A stretch of 64,000 bases of DNA from the NCBI RefSeq assembly GCF_021650705.1, contig NZ_CP087138.1, forward strand, positions 1,302,001 through 1,366,000, read 5' to 3'. The position numbers were made by a program, and so were the translations under genes. Below, one piece after another: positions 45,601 to 53,923 of this stretch. Within the stretch, counting starts at the first letter, position 1; every line of letters begins with the position of its first letter. Source of the stretch: Pseudomonas sp. KNUC1026. Its GTDB lineage: Bacteria; Pseudomonadota; Gammaproteobacteria; Pseudomonadales; Pseudomonadaceae. Below the pieces are notes generated by a model. It did no database searches, was not told where the DNA came from, and saw only the letters and a list, made by a program, of their open reading frames with translations.

Positions 45601-46280
45601 GGATGTGAACGTCGAGGTCGGCCAGGACAAGCTCAGCTTCGAAGGTTTTGGCCTGCAAGCCAATCTCGCCGGCCATGTGCACATTGGCGACAACCTCGAT
45701 ACACGCGGCGAGCTGGTGCTCAATGATGGCCGCTATCGCGCCTACGGCCAGCGCCTGACACTGCGGCGGGCACGTGTATCTCTTTGCCGGGCCTATCGAC
45801 CAGCCTTATCTCGACGTCGAGGCGATTCGCCAGACCGATGACGTTATCGCCGGCATTCGCTTGTCCGGCAGCGTCGAGCAGCCGGCCAGCGAAGTGTTCT
45901 CGGAGCCGGCGATGAGCCAGGAGCAGGCACTGTCGTACTTGGTGCTCGGGCGCCCGCTCAGTACCACGGGCGAAGACAACAACCTGCTCGCGCAGGCTGC
46001 GCTGGGCCTGGGTTTGATGGGTACTTCGGGCAAGGCGGGCGAGCTGGCCAGCAGCCTTGGCGTGCAAGACTTCCAGCTCGATACCGAAGGCAGTGGCAAC
46101 AAGACCAACGTGGTCGCCAGCGGCAATCTTTCGGACAGACTGACGTTGCGTTACGGGGTAGGGGTATTCGAGCCGGCCAACACGATTGCGTTGCGCTACG
46201 CATTGACCCGGCGGCTGTACGTGGAGGTGGCCAGCGGCCTGGCCAGTTCGCTGGATCTGTTCTACAAGCGCGATTTCTAA
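42604..46280 (+). CDS. tamB: Translocation and assembly module protein TamB (frameshifted)
   Basis: A very large, single-pass inner-membrane protein of about 1224 aa that spans the periplasm to TamA. The N-terminal anchor is WVLASLVVLLSILAISVWTVL, followed by AsmA/DUF490-type beta repeats. The conserved C-terminal TamB domain is seen in FDGQRLGVSGLVRIPKGAI and AMSQEQALSYLVLGRPLS, ending ASSLDLFYKRDF. Frame changes near 44800 and 45770. It ends convergent with the DUF2589 genes, the stops overlapping. Confidence 0.92.
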
Positions 46281-46767
46281 TCAGCCTGAGTGGGCAACGG
46301 GGCTATCGTGCGCGTGTACTCCTCGATGATTCGTTGCACGCCCTCGGGCGGGTCGCAGGCCTTGAAGGTAAGGCTGATACGCACTTCATCGGCGCGGCGT
46401 TTGTCAACGGCATCGCTGTGGCTTGAGAACGTCACGAAAAATCGCTCGCTGTTCAGCTCTCCGGTTTCCATGGCACAGCGGGCATCATCCAGCTCGGTGC
46501 CCTTGATCTTGACCGACAGGTCGACCTGCATGGTATCGAGCGCCAGCCCCGAGGCGTGACCAGGCTGATCAGAGGCACCTGCATATGGTGGCCTTGGTCC
46601 AGTGCAACCTCCACCATGCGAGCTTTCATGGGCGTGCCGAGGGCTTCGGGGTTGTAGTCGAAAAACTGGTCGAACAAGCGAATGTACTGCTGGGCGATCA
46701 TCTGATTGGCGGACGTCGCTGCCTCATGCAGGCCGCGGGTGATCGCACGCAGGTCTGCCGCCATCAT
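46277..46767 (-). CDS. DUF2589-like protein B (frameshifted)
   Basis: About 163 aa. The N-terminal helix region (MMAADLRAITRGLHEAATSA) leads to MVEVALDQGHHMQVPLISLV, then LDTMQVDLSVKIKGTEL and EVRISLTFKACDPPEGVQRI. The pattern of an N-terminal amphipathic part, a VPLISLV-type strand and a long conserved beta strand is that of DUF2589. The frame changes near 46555. It is downstream of another DUF2589-like gene (78 bp) and is last in the cluster. Confidence 0.6.
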
Positions 46768-46845
46768 GGGCTTCTTCTTCGAAAAAAAGGCAAGTTCGCA
46801 ACTCCACAGGCCCCTGCCGCGGCAAGCGGCCTGGCAGGGGGAGGT

Positions 46846-47499
46846 TCAGAGAGGGATCAGGAATTGGTCGATGGGGCAGGGGTGGCGCCCAGTACGCCGG
46901 CAGTCGGGAGTTTGTCGGTGCTGGTCAGCGGTTTGTCTTGCGCGGTGGTGATGGGTTTGATCGCTGCATTGGTGAGCGCGTCGATCACACGCATGATGGC
47001 CTCCGGTGGCTCCTGGCGGCGCACCTGTGTGGTGACCTTGTAGCGGGCTCGGGTGTCCGTACGGCGAGTCTGCTCCTTGGAATGGGACACGCTGCCTTTG
47101 ACGCTGACGCTGAATGGGCCCCAACCGAGCGAGGCCTCCATGGAACCTTCCGCCTTGGGTGGCGGATTTGTCTTCGGCGAACTGTTCGATGGTCAGCTCG
47201 AAATCGATGGTGCCTTCTTCGATGGCGATGTTGGGGTGCGAAACCGCTGCCAGCAGAGGAATGCGCATCTTGCGAGTGGCAATGCCCTGATAGTCGCCAT
47301 TGGCGTCGACGATCGCCTCGTCGTATTCGAATTCGATCGAAACGGCTTTGCCATCCTGAATGCAGACCCCCATCAGGAAGTCGGCGTAGGCCTTGCTGGC
47401 AGAGGTTTGCGCCTGAATCATCGCGTGCAGCGGGGTGCTGAAAATGCGGTCCATCGGCAGTGAGTTGAGCACTGAACCGATCAGGGAATTGTCGATCAT
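46846..47499 (-). CDS. DUF2589-like protein A (frameshifted)
   Basis: About 215 aa. It begins MIDNSLIGSVLNSLPMDRIF and ILSTPLHAMIQAQTSASKAYADFL, the helical N-terminus seen in DUF2589 proteins. It continues MRIPLLAAVSHPNIAIEEGT, IDFELTIEQFAED, then after a break near 47130 SVSVKGSVSHSKEQTRRTDTR and a probably disordered C-terminal tail. An AAGGAC site precedes the ATG. No catalytic motif is seen. The second frame stops at 46857; the other runs to 46846. Confidence 0.65.
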   Translation of the reverse strand: MIDNSLIGSVLNSLPMDRIFSTPLHAMIQAQTSASKAYADFLMGVCIQDGKAVSIEFEYDEAIVDANGDYQGIATRKMRIPLLAAVSHPNIAIEEGTIDFELTIEQFAEDKSATQGGRFHGGLARLGPIQRQRQRQRVPFQGADSPYGHPSPLQGHHTGAPPGATGGHHACDRRAHQCSDQTHHHRARQTADQHRQTPDCRRTGRHPCPIDQFLIPL

Positions 47500-47560
47500 G
47501 TGTGGAATGTCCTTTTCCTGAGAAGGATGAAATGCCGGGTTCGGCGGTGGTCAGGGCGTC

Positions 47561-47932
47561 TTACGCATCGAGCCGGCGGATGTTTCCGATCTGGCGCAAG
47601 CTCAGGCCGTACTTGTGTGCCAGCGCAGTGCGGGACAATCCCTCGTCGCTTTCGGCAAGGATCTGCTGGTTGCGCAGTTGCCGGAAGAAGTGGTCCGGTT
47701 TGGGAATCTCGAGCGCCGCACCGGCAAAGCGTTTGATCAGGGCCTTTAGCGTTTCGGCAGGGATCAGCTTGGCCAGTTGAGTGCGGGCAGGGTGTTTGGG
47801 TATGTACTTGGGGCAACCGCCGAAAAGGCAGGTCAGCCGATAGGCCTGTTCAACGCCTATGCAGTCGATCAGCAACTGAAGAGAGTGCGGCAGTTGGGTC
47901 ACATCGATCCGTTCCAGTTGGCTCACGTCCAT
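47561..47932 (-). CDS. Mor-type transcriptional activator
   Basis: A 123-aa intact protein similar to the Mor/C activator family of Mu-like phages. The N-terminal dimerisation region is LPHSLQLLIDCIGVEQAYRLTCLFGGCPKYIP and the C-terminal helix-turn-helix is GLSRTALAHKYGLSLRQIGNIRR. It lies 61 bp upstream of the DUF2589-like pair on the same strand, with no phage structural genes nearby, so it probably regulates that pair. Confidence 0.75.
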   Translation of the reverse strand: MDVSQLERIDVTQLPHSLQLLIDCIGVEQAYRLTCLFGGCPKYIPKHPARTQLAKLIPAETLKALIKRFAGAALEIPKPDHFFRQLRNQQILAESDEGLSRTALAHKYGLSLRQIGNIRRLDA

Positions 47933-48060
47933 GAGAGATTCCTTGTTCCGGGCTGAAGTCAGGCACAGATTGTGGAAGGCTCTCCAGCTGGATGCTCAGG
48001 ACGTAAATAGCTCGACGGGCTGCGGAAAGGGACGTGCGTTGCGTAGGAAAACTCTATGCC

Positions 48061-48518
48061 TCAGCAAGGCTCGATGGCCGACAGAGTGGCTTGTTCCAGA
48101 GGCTCCAGCCCGATGGTGTGGGGTGTGGCCATAAGCCCGTGCCAGCCAAGGGTCAGGCAAAGCCCGCTGGCCGGTTCGTTGCCCACCAGGCCGATCACTT
48201 GCGGCGCGAAGTCCTTGCGCAGTGCGGCCTGCCCGGTATGCTTGCGCACCATCCGATCCGGTGCGGCCAGTACCTGCCGGGCCAGGGCGGGAAGTTCACG
48301 CTGCGGCACGGTGAAGCGCGGCTGCATGCCGGCCTTTTGAAAACGCCCGCTGCTGCGAGCGTGCTGCCAGAGCTGTTGCCACTGAAAGTTGCTGGCCTTG
48401 GCAGCCACCTGGCTTGCGAACGTCCGCACGGTACGGTCGGGGACGTCCTGGCGGTCAGAGGCGTGGGAGGGCGAGCTGGCCGCAAACGCCAGCACGAGTA
48501 AAAAGGATGAGCGAGCAT
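48061..48518 (-). CDS. Exported hypothetical protein (frameshift in T-run near start)
   Basis: About 152 aa, unrecognised. The best start is MLAHPF at 48518; the ribosomal frame then needs one more T in a T5 run (CCTTTTTAC) to join LLVLAFAASSPSHASDRQDV, which would complete a signal peptide. An alternative frame-consistent start is 48552. The mature part (TFASQVAAKASNFQWQQLWQ, RFTVPQRELPALARQVLAAP) is helical with no known motif. It lies in the same orientation as the DUF2589/Mor genes. Confidence 0.55.
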
Positions 48519-48594
48519 GATCGAGGTTCCAGGCGTCAGGGGCTGCGATCATCGCAGCCTGGCGCAGGCTCGCTACAGCCGGAAAGCTATCCGG

Positions 48595-48762
48595 TCAGCG
48601 CGCAGCTCCATTGAACGGATGCCCGCCGCCCGGGCCGCCTGGCCCGCCGCCGCCCCCAGGGCCACCATGCCCACCGCCACCGGGTGGCGGCATGAAGATC
48701 CAGCAACCGCTGAGCAGTGAAACCATCAACACAGGAATCAGCCAGGTGATTCGACGCAACAT
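48595..48762 (-). CDS. Small Gly/Pro-rich lipoprotein (55 aa)
   Basis: The frame from ATG 48762 encodes MLRRITWLIPVLMVSLLSGC, a signal peptide with lipobox LLSGC (Cys 20), then WIFMPPP and a run of glycine and proline (GGGGHGGPGGGGGPGGPGGG) ending NGAAR. No homologue is recognised. Similar tiny Gly-rich lipoproteins are known in pseudomonads without a defined role. It could be first in the minus-strand set 48.8-46.3 kb. Confidence 0.6.
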   Translation of the reverse strand: MLRRITWLIPVLMVSLLSGCWIFMPPPGGGGHGGPGGGGGPGGPGGGHPFNGAAR

Positions 48763-48916
48763 GATACTCAAGCCCTCATAGGATGAATGCGTGCCCCACC
48801 CACAGGGGAACGCTGTACCATCTGACCCGATTCACATCACGCTGTCCCCGCCATCGGGTATCGACCTGGTAGGCAGGGCGATACAAACACGACACATCGC
48901 AAGGCTTGGCTGACCC

Positions 48917-49105
48917 ATGACTCAAAAACAACGTTTGCTCTACTCCCTGCTGATCGCACTGGTAGTTCTGATGACCATGCTCGGCTTGAGTTGGCTGCAG
49001 GCTCACAACCAGATCAGTGAGCAATTGTTCAAATACCTGGCAATCGGCGTTGCCCTGCTGACCGTGCTTGCCAATGCCGTGCTGCGCCGGCGCGTCAAGC
49101 GTTGA
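48917..49105 (+). CDS. Small two-helix membrane protein
   Basis: A 62-aa protein with two hydrophobic helices (LLYSLLIALVVLMTMLGLSW and YLAIGVALLTVLANAVL) and a basic C-terminus RRRVKR. It is intact. No family is recognised. It is convergent with the Fur-like gene, overlapping it by 11 bp. Confidence 0.6.
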   Translation: MTQKQRLLYSLLIALVVLMTMLGLSWLQAHNQISEQLFKYLAIGVALLTVLANAVLRRRVKR

Positions 49106-49457
49106 GGCGGTCAGCGCCCAGGTAATCCAGCACTTCGGGGGCGACGCTGAAGGTCTTGTCCCGGTGAAGCGTCAACAAGCGTTCCTGGCTCAAGCGCTTG
49201 AGCACTTCTCGCACGCTCAGGAACGACAGCGAAAGCTGCTCGCAATCCAGGCGGCCGTGGACACCGCGTACGCCGATGCGTGCACCTTCGTGGTGGGCTT
49301 GCAGCAGCGTGTCTATGACTTTCAGCCGGATCAGGCTGGTGCGCAGGCCAAAGTGCCGCAGCATGGCCTTGATCTGATCGTTGCCGTGGGCTGCTGGCCC
49401 TGAAGCGGATCGAGCAGTGTGGGGCGCGAGTGCGGCGTCGGGTAATGCATCGTGCAT
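49095..49457 (-). CDS. Fur-like winged-helix protein
   Basis: A 120-aa protein with a Fur-type DNA-binding domain: IKAMLRHFGLRTSLIRLKVIDTLLQAH ... VHGRLDCEQLSLSFLSVREVLKRLSQERLL, matching the Fur/Zur N-terminal helix pattern. The His/Cys metal-binding C-terminal domain of true Fur is missing; only a short tail (TFSVAPEVLDYLGADRLNA) follows. It may be a metal-independent relative. Confidence 0.6.
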   Translation of the reverse strand: MHDALPDAALAPHTARSASGPAAHGNDQIKAMLRHFGLRTSLIRLKVIDTLLQAHHEGARIGVRGVHGRLDCEQLSLSFLSVREVLKRLSQERLLTLHRDKTFSVAPEVLDYLGADRLNA

Positions 49458-49581
49458 TGAAGGCTCCTTGGTCGCTGTGTGGGCATCAGTGAAGATGCGC
49501 TGTTACAGGTAAGGACGCACGAGAGAGGGAAAACCTGCACTTTTTGCAGGTAAAAATCTCGTCAGCTTGGTTGGCAAGCGT

Positions 49582-49607
49582 CAATCCGGGCTGCGAAGCC
49601 CGGATTG
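49582..49607 (-). terminator. Terminator-like hairpin after DUF883 gene
   Basis: CAATCCGGGCT and AGCCCGGATTG form a perfect 11-bp stem with a GCGA loop, 9 bp beyond the minus-strand DUF883 stop. Confidence 0.65.
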
Positions 49608-49615
49608 AAGGCGTA

Positions 49616-49933
49616 TCAGCGGCGGCCCAGCAACAGGCCGATCACCAGCCCGAAGCCTGCAGCCAGGGCAACGGTCTGCAATGGATGGCCACCGATGTAG
49701 TCCTGGGTCGCTTCCAGTACCGGTTGCGCCTTGCCGCGTACGCCATCGACCGACTCACGCGCCTTGCGCAGTTTTTGTGTCAGCTGGTCGCGCAGGCTCT
49801 CGGCTTCATCGCCTACCAACGCTGCGCTATCCTTGAGCAGCTTTTCCGATTCGGTAATCAACGAAGCCAGTTCGCTGAAGGCTTGATCTTTGATCTGTTC
49901 CTCGACCGATGCCGTGGATGCTTTACGAGCCAT
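49616..49933 (-). CDS. DUF883 (ElaB/YqjD-like) membrane protein
   Basis: A 105-aa intact protein of the ElaB/YqjD/DUF883 family, tail-anchored proteins of the inner membrane that bind ribosomes in stationary phase. It has a long helix (ELASLITESEKLLKDSAALVG ... LRDQLTQKLRKARESVD), DYIGGHPLQTVALAAGFG and a single C-terminal helix ending VIGLLLGRR. The ATG is preceded by AAGGAGA. Confidence 0.88.
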   Translation of the reverse strand: MARKASTASVEEQIKDQAFSELASLITESEKLLKDSAALVGDEAESLRDQLTQKLRKARESVDGVRGKAQPVLEATQDYIGGHPLQTVALAAGFGLVIGLLLGRR

Positions 49934-50047
49934 GGTGTTCTCCTTGATGGCGAAAAATGCAGCACTTGGGCAATGGAGTCTGGCCGCTTTCGAAAGTTGC
50001 AGATTCCTTTACACTGGCGGGCCGCGAACATGAACAGGTGCACGGCA

Positions 50048-50302
50048 ATGAGTTTCAACCTGGCCAACCTCAGCTTCGAAGAGCGCCAGACCATCGAGCA
50101 AGACAAAGCCCGCGCGTTCGAGAGCTGGAAAGCCAACATCGGCAAGGCCAAGGGCGAGGCCGCCCGGCTGATCGGCGAAAAACCTCGACGCAAGGGCAAA
50201 TGGGCAGAGTGGGTGCGCGCCGAGCTTGAGCAGATGTCGCCGCCCGAGCTCGCCGACATGGTGCGCATCGAGGTCAACAAATTGATGGCCGCCTCACGCT
50301 GA
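50048..50302 (+). CDS. Small charged hypothetical protein
   Basis: An 84-aa protein, MSFNLANLSFEERQTIEQDK, rich in Lys, Arg and Glu, with KPRRKGKWAEWVRAELEQMS near the C-terminus. It is intact and probably cytosolic. Family not recognised. Further in-frame ATG codons lie upstream (to 50030), but this start gives the most compact protein. Confidence 0.55.
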   Translation: MSFNLANLSFEERQTIEQDKARAFESWKANIGKAKGEAARLIGEKPRRKGKWAEWVRAELEQMSPPELADMVRIEVNKLMAASR

Positions 50303-50308
50303 GGCCGT

Positions 50309-50770
50309 CTACCACGCGCCGTTCCAGGCACTGCTGTCCAGCGTGCCACTTTCCTTGAAGCGCACCGTGCCCAGCAGGCCACCGGAGAGCTTGCCGCGCA
50401 GCACATAAGGCACTTGCGTGGCGGGCGTGGTGGTCGCAAACCCGAAGGCCTGGCGCAGCACGGAAAACGCCGAAATGCTGACGGGCACCGTCAGTAGTGC
50501 CTCGCCGTAGCGCCCCACCTGCCCACGCTGGTCGCTCACGCCACTGGCGAGCGGTTGGCCATTGACTTCCAGGCTCAGCGCCACGCCGTCGTAGTCGATC
50601 GGTGTGTCGTTGGGGTTCTGCAGGCGAAGGTGCACCGCCATTCGCGCTTCCAGGTCCTGGCCGGGCAACGGGTCGATACCTGCCACGCTCACGGTGACGG
50701 GGTCGCGTGGGTTGAACAGCGCGCAACCGCTCAACAGCAGTGCCAGGCTCACAGCCAACAAGGTTCGCAT
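50309..50770 (-). CDS. LEA14-like (LEA type 2) lipoprotein
   Basis: A 153-aa intact lipoprotein with lipobox LALLLSGC (Cys 16) and a water-stress/LEA type 2 domain: VTVSVAGIDPLPGQDLEARMAVHLRLQNPND, YDGVALSLEVNGQPLASGVSD. These proteins are outer-membrane or periplasmic; the role in pseudomonads is not established. Confidence 0.82.
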   Translation of the reverse strand: MRTLLAVSLALLLSGCALFNPRDPVTVSVAGIDPLPGQDLEARMAVHLRLQNPNDTPIDYDGVALSLEVNGQPLASGVSDQRGQVGRYGEALLTVPVSISAFSVLRQAFGFATTTPATQVPYVLRGKLSGGLLGTVRFKESGTLDSSAWNGAW

Positions 50771-50827
50771 CAGAGTGTCCGGTGGCGAATGTACAACGTG
50801 AGACTGGCGCTCCGATCTGTGGTTCGG

Positions 50828-51584
50828 CTAGTGGGCGAAAGCGTGCATGCCGCCGTCTACCGCGATTACTTCACCGGTGATGTATCGCGCAAGCGGTGAA
50901 GCGAGAAAAGCTACCAGATAGCCGATGTCTTCCGGGTCGCCGAAGTAACCGATCGGGATGTGCCGTGCGATGAAGGCCTGGCGTGCCTCTTCGGTCGGGT
51001 GAACGCGCTCCAGGATCTGCTCGCTGTTGATACGCCCGGGAGATCGTATTGACCGTAACCCCGTCGCTTGCGACCTCGCAGGCCAAACCCTTGGCCCACA
51101 CCTGAATGGCCGCTTTGGCGGCAGTGGCGGCATTGACCTGGCGCGGCTCCATGCTGCCGCTGAAATTCAGTACGCGGCCGTAGCGGCGCTCACGCATGGC
51201 CGGCAGCAGGGCCTGCGTCAACCGCCGGCCGGCGTGGAAGTTCAGGTTCAGTGCTTCGTCCCAGAAGGCATCGCCTGCGCCCAGTGACGTCGGCCGCGTA
51301 CCGCCCGCAGTGTTGACCAGGATATCCACCTGGCCTAGTACCGCCTGCGCCTGCTCGGCAAGGTGTGCTACCTGTGAAGGGTCGCAGATATCAGCGGGCA
51401 GCACGTGAGGCCGATGCCCGCCGGCCGCTTCGATACGGTCGGCCAGGCGCTCGAGCCATTCGCCGCGCCGCGCGCTGATAGCGATGCGTACGCCTTGCGT
51501 GGCAAGTACTTCAGCGACGCCGGCGCCAATGCCAGTGCTTGCGCCGGTGATCAAGGCAGCGCGGTTATTCAGTTGCAGGTCCAT
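50828..51584 (-). CDS. SDR oxidoreductase lacking the catalytic Tyr (frameshifted)
   Basis: An SDR of about 252 aa. The start MDLQLNNRAALITGASTGIG has the NAD(P) motif; LVNTAG replaces the usual NNAG. The catalytic segment reads SMEPRQVNAATAAKAAIQ, so the Tyr of YxxxK is Ala while the Lys is present. The frame changes near 51030, after NTISRAYQQR, and resumes to ITGEVIAVDGGMHA. GGAGG precedes the ATG. It is divergent from a LysR gene, the usual regulator arrangement. Confidence 0.8.
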
Positions 51585-51686
51585 GGAGCCTCCAGGGCAG
51601 TAGGGGTGACCAGGCGCTAGCTTGAATGCGCACTTCCATGCGATAAACCGGCAATCACTGCTTTGATCATGCACTGAGGCTGCGCA

Positions 51687-52559
51687 ATGGACCGGCTTGA
51701 AAGCATGCGTGTCTTCGTTCTTATCGCCGAATACGGCAGCCTGGCTCGCGCAGCCCAGGCAGGCGGAATGTCACCGAGCATGGCCGGCAATCACCTGCGA
51801 GCACTGGAGCATCACCTCGGCCTGCAGTTGCTGGTGCGCACCACCCGCCGCCAGCAGCTGACGGCGTTTGGACAGGACTACCTGGCGCGCTGCCGTGAAA
51901 TTCTGGCCCTGATAGACGACACCGACTTGCAGGCGGCCAGCCAACGCCTGGCGCCTGCTGGCCCGCTGCGGGTGTCGGCGCCCTTGTCGTTCGGCAGCTA
52001 CGGCCTCACGCCCGCACTCGGCGATTACCTTCGGCAGTACCCGCAAGTGAGCCTTGAGCTGGACCTGACCGACCGCGTCGTGGACCTGGTGGAGGAGCGC
52101 GTGGATGTAGCGGTACGCATCGGCACGCTGAGCGACTCATCCCTGGTTGCGCGCCCGTTGAGGCCATATCGGGTGGTGTGTTGCGCCTCACCTGCGTATC
52201 TGGCCGAACACGGCGAGCCAGCCGACCTCGATGCACTGGGCAGCCACCAGTGCCTCGGTTTCGACCCGCTGCCCATCGCCCAATGGCGAGAGCAATGGGG
52301 GTTGCCGGCGGCAGCGCTGCCCTCCGGCCGGCTGCGCATCAACCACGGCCAGGCGCTGCGCCAGGCGGCCTTGCAGGGGTTGGGGATCATCTTGCAGCCG
52401 GATTTTCTGGTAGCGGCCGATGTGCAGGCCGGGCGACTTCGGATGCTGTTCCCCGGCCGCGAGCTGCGCCGTCCGCTGGGCGTAGTCTACCCGCAGGCAC
52501 GCTACCGCTCGCCCGCAGTGCGCAGCTTCGTCGAGTTCCTGCTGGCGCGTTTCGGCTGA
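51687..52559 (+). CDS. LysR-family transcriptional regulator
   Basis: A 290-aa intact regulator. The N-terminal winged helix is SLARAAQAGGMSPSMAGNHLRALEHHLGLQLLVRTTRRQQLT; a co-inducer domain follows (VSAPLSFGSYGLTPALGDYL, DVAVRIGTLSDSSLVARPL). Of the CrgA/DmlR-like group. Divergent from the SDR at 51584, which it probably controls. Confidence 0.9.
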   Translation: MDRLESMRVFVLIAEYGSLARAAQAGGMSPSMAGNHLRALEHHLGLQLLVRTTRRQQLTAFGQDYLARCREILALIDDTDLQAASQRLAPAGPLRVSAPLSFGSYGLTPALGDYLRQYPQVSLELDLTDRVVDLVEERVDVAVRIGTLSDSSLVARPLRPYRVVCCASPAYLAEHGEPADLDALGSHQCLGFDPLPIAQWREQWGLPAAALPSGRLRINHGQALRQAALQGLGIILQPDFLVAADVQAGRLRMLFPGRELRRPLGVVYPQARYRSPAVRSFVEFLLARFG

Positions 52560-52630
52560 GCGCAGGGGAGTCTGGTATCCTGCGCCCCTTTGCCGACGGC
52601 GCACCTGCCAGCGCCATTGCGAGCCATGCC

Positions 52631-53920
52631 ATGCCTGCCACTTCGCTGCCCCTGACCTTGAGCCGCGCCGACCACAAGACCCTGGGCCTGGCCGCCCTGG
52701 GCGGCGCACTGGAAATCTACGATTTCATCATCTTCGTCTTTTTCGCTGTCACCCTGAGCCAGTTGTTCTTTCCGCCGCACATGCCTGAGTGGCTTCGCCT
52801 GCTGCAGAGCTTCGGCATCTTCGTCACCGGTTACCTGGCGCGGCCGCTGGGCGGCATCCTCATGGCGCACTTCGCCGACCGCCTGGGCCGCAAGCGAGTC
52901 TTCAGCCTGAGCATCCTGATGATGGCGCTGCCGTGCCTGATCATCGGGCTGATGCCGACCTACGCGCAGATCGGCTACGCAGCGCCCTTGATGCTGCTGG
53001 GCCTGCGTGTGCTGCAGGGCGCGGCGGTCGGTGGCGAGGTGCCCAGCGCCTGGGTATTCGTGGCCGAGCACGTGCCCGCGCAGCGCCGCGGGTACGCACT
53101 GGGCATGTTGCAGGCCGGGCTGACGTTCGGCTACCTGATCGGCGCGTTGGTCGCCACGGCGGTGGCGCGCAACATGAGCCAGGAGCAGTTGCTGGATCAC
53201 GGCTGGCGCTTGCCGTTTCTGCTGGGCGGGGTGTTCGGGCTGTTTGGTGTGTGGCTGCGTCGCTACCTGGCGGAAACGCCGATTTTCATTGCCCTGGGCG
53301 AACGGCAGCAGGCGCAACCGGCATTGCCGCTGGCGCAGGTGCTGCGTGACCATCGGCCTGCCTTGCTGCCGGCGGCGCTGCTTACCTGTGTGCTCACCAG
53401 CGCGGTGGTGGTGTTGGTGGTGCTGACGCCAACATTATTGCAGCAGCGGTTTGGCTACCCGGCCAGCGAGAGTTTTGCGTTGAGCAGCCTGGGCATCGTG
53501 TTCCTGAATATCGGCTGCGTGCTGGCCGGGTTGCTGGTGGACCGCGTCGGCCCCTGGCGTGCCTTGGCGCTCTACAGCCTGTTGCTGCCATTGGGCATGG
53601 CGGCGCTCTACGGCAACCTGATCGGCGGCTGGGGCTGGGCAGGGCTGGCCTACGCGGTAGCCGGCCTGTGCTGCGGCGTGGTGGGGGTGGTGCCTTCGCT
53701 GATGGTCGGGCTGTTTCCGGCGCGAGTGCGGGTCTCGGGCATTTCTCTGACCTACAACCTGGCCTATGCACTGTGGGCAAGCCTCACACCGCTGGCATTG
53801 CTGGCGCTGGCGCCTTCATCGCCCTGGGTGTGCGTAGCCTACTGCGCAGTGATGGGAGTGGTGGGGCTGGCCTGCGCCCTTTACTACGGCGCGCCGGCGC
53901 GGCAACTGCAAAAGGCCTGA
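52631..53920 (+). CDS. MFS transporter, MHS (metabolite:H+ symporter) family
   Basis: A 429-aa intact 12-helix transporter. YLARPLGGILMAHFADRLGRK is the MHS signature; GAAVGGEVPSAWVFVAEH and FPARVRVSGISLTYNLAYALW are also typical. Family members import organic acids such as citrate, proline or shikimate; the substrate is unknown. An ATG at 52626 is out of frame. The next LysR gene starts 3 bp after its stop. Confidence 0.9.
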   Translation: MPATSLPLTLSRADHKTLGLAALGGALEIYDFIIFVFFAVTLSQLFFPPHMPEWLRLLQSFGIFVTGYLARPLGGILMAHFADRLGRKRVFSLSILMMALPCLIIGLMPTYAQIGYAAPLMLLGLRVLQGAAVGGEVPSAWVFVAEHVPAQRRGYALGMLQAGLTFGYLIGALVATAVARNMSQEQLLDHGWRLPFLLGGVFGLFGVWLRRYLAETPIFIALGERQQAQPALPLAQVLRDHRPALLPAALLTCVLTSAVVVLVVLTPTLLQQRFGYPASESFALSSLGIVFLNIGCVLAGLLVDRVGPWRALALYSLLLPLGMAALYGNLIGGWGWAGLAYAVAGLCCGVVGVVPSLMVGLFPARVRVSGISLTYNLAYALWASLTPLALLALAPSSPWVCVAYCAVMGVVGLACALYYGAPARQLQKA

Positions 53921-53923
53921 CCG

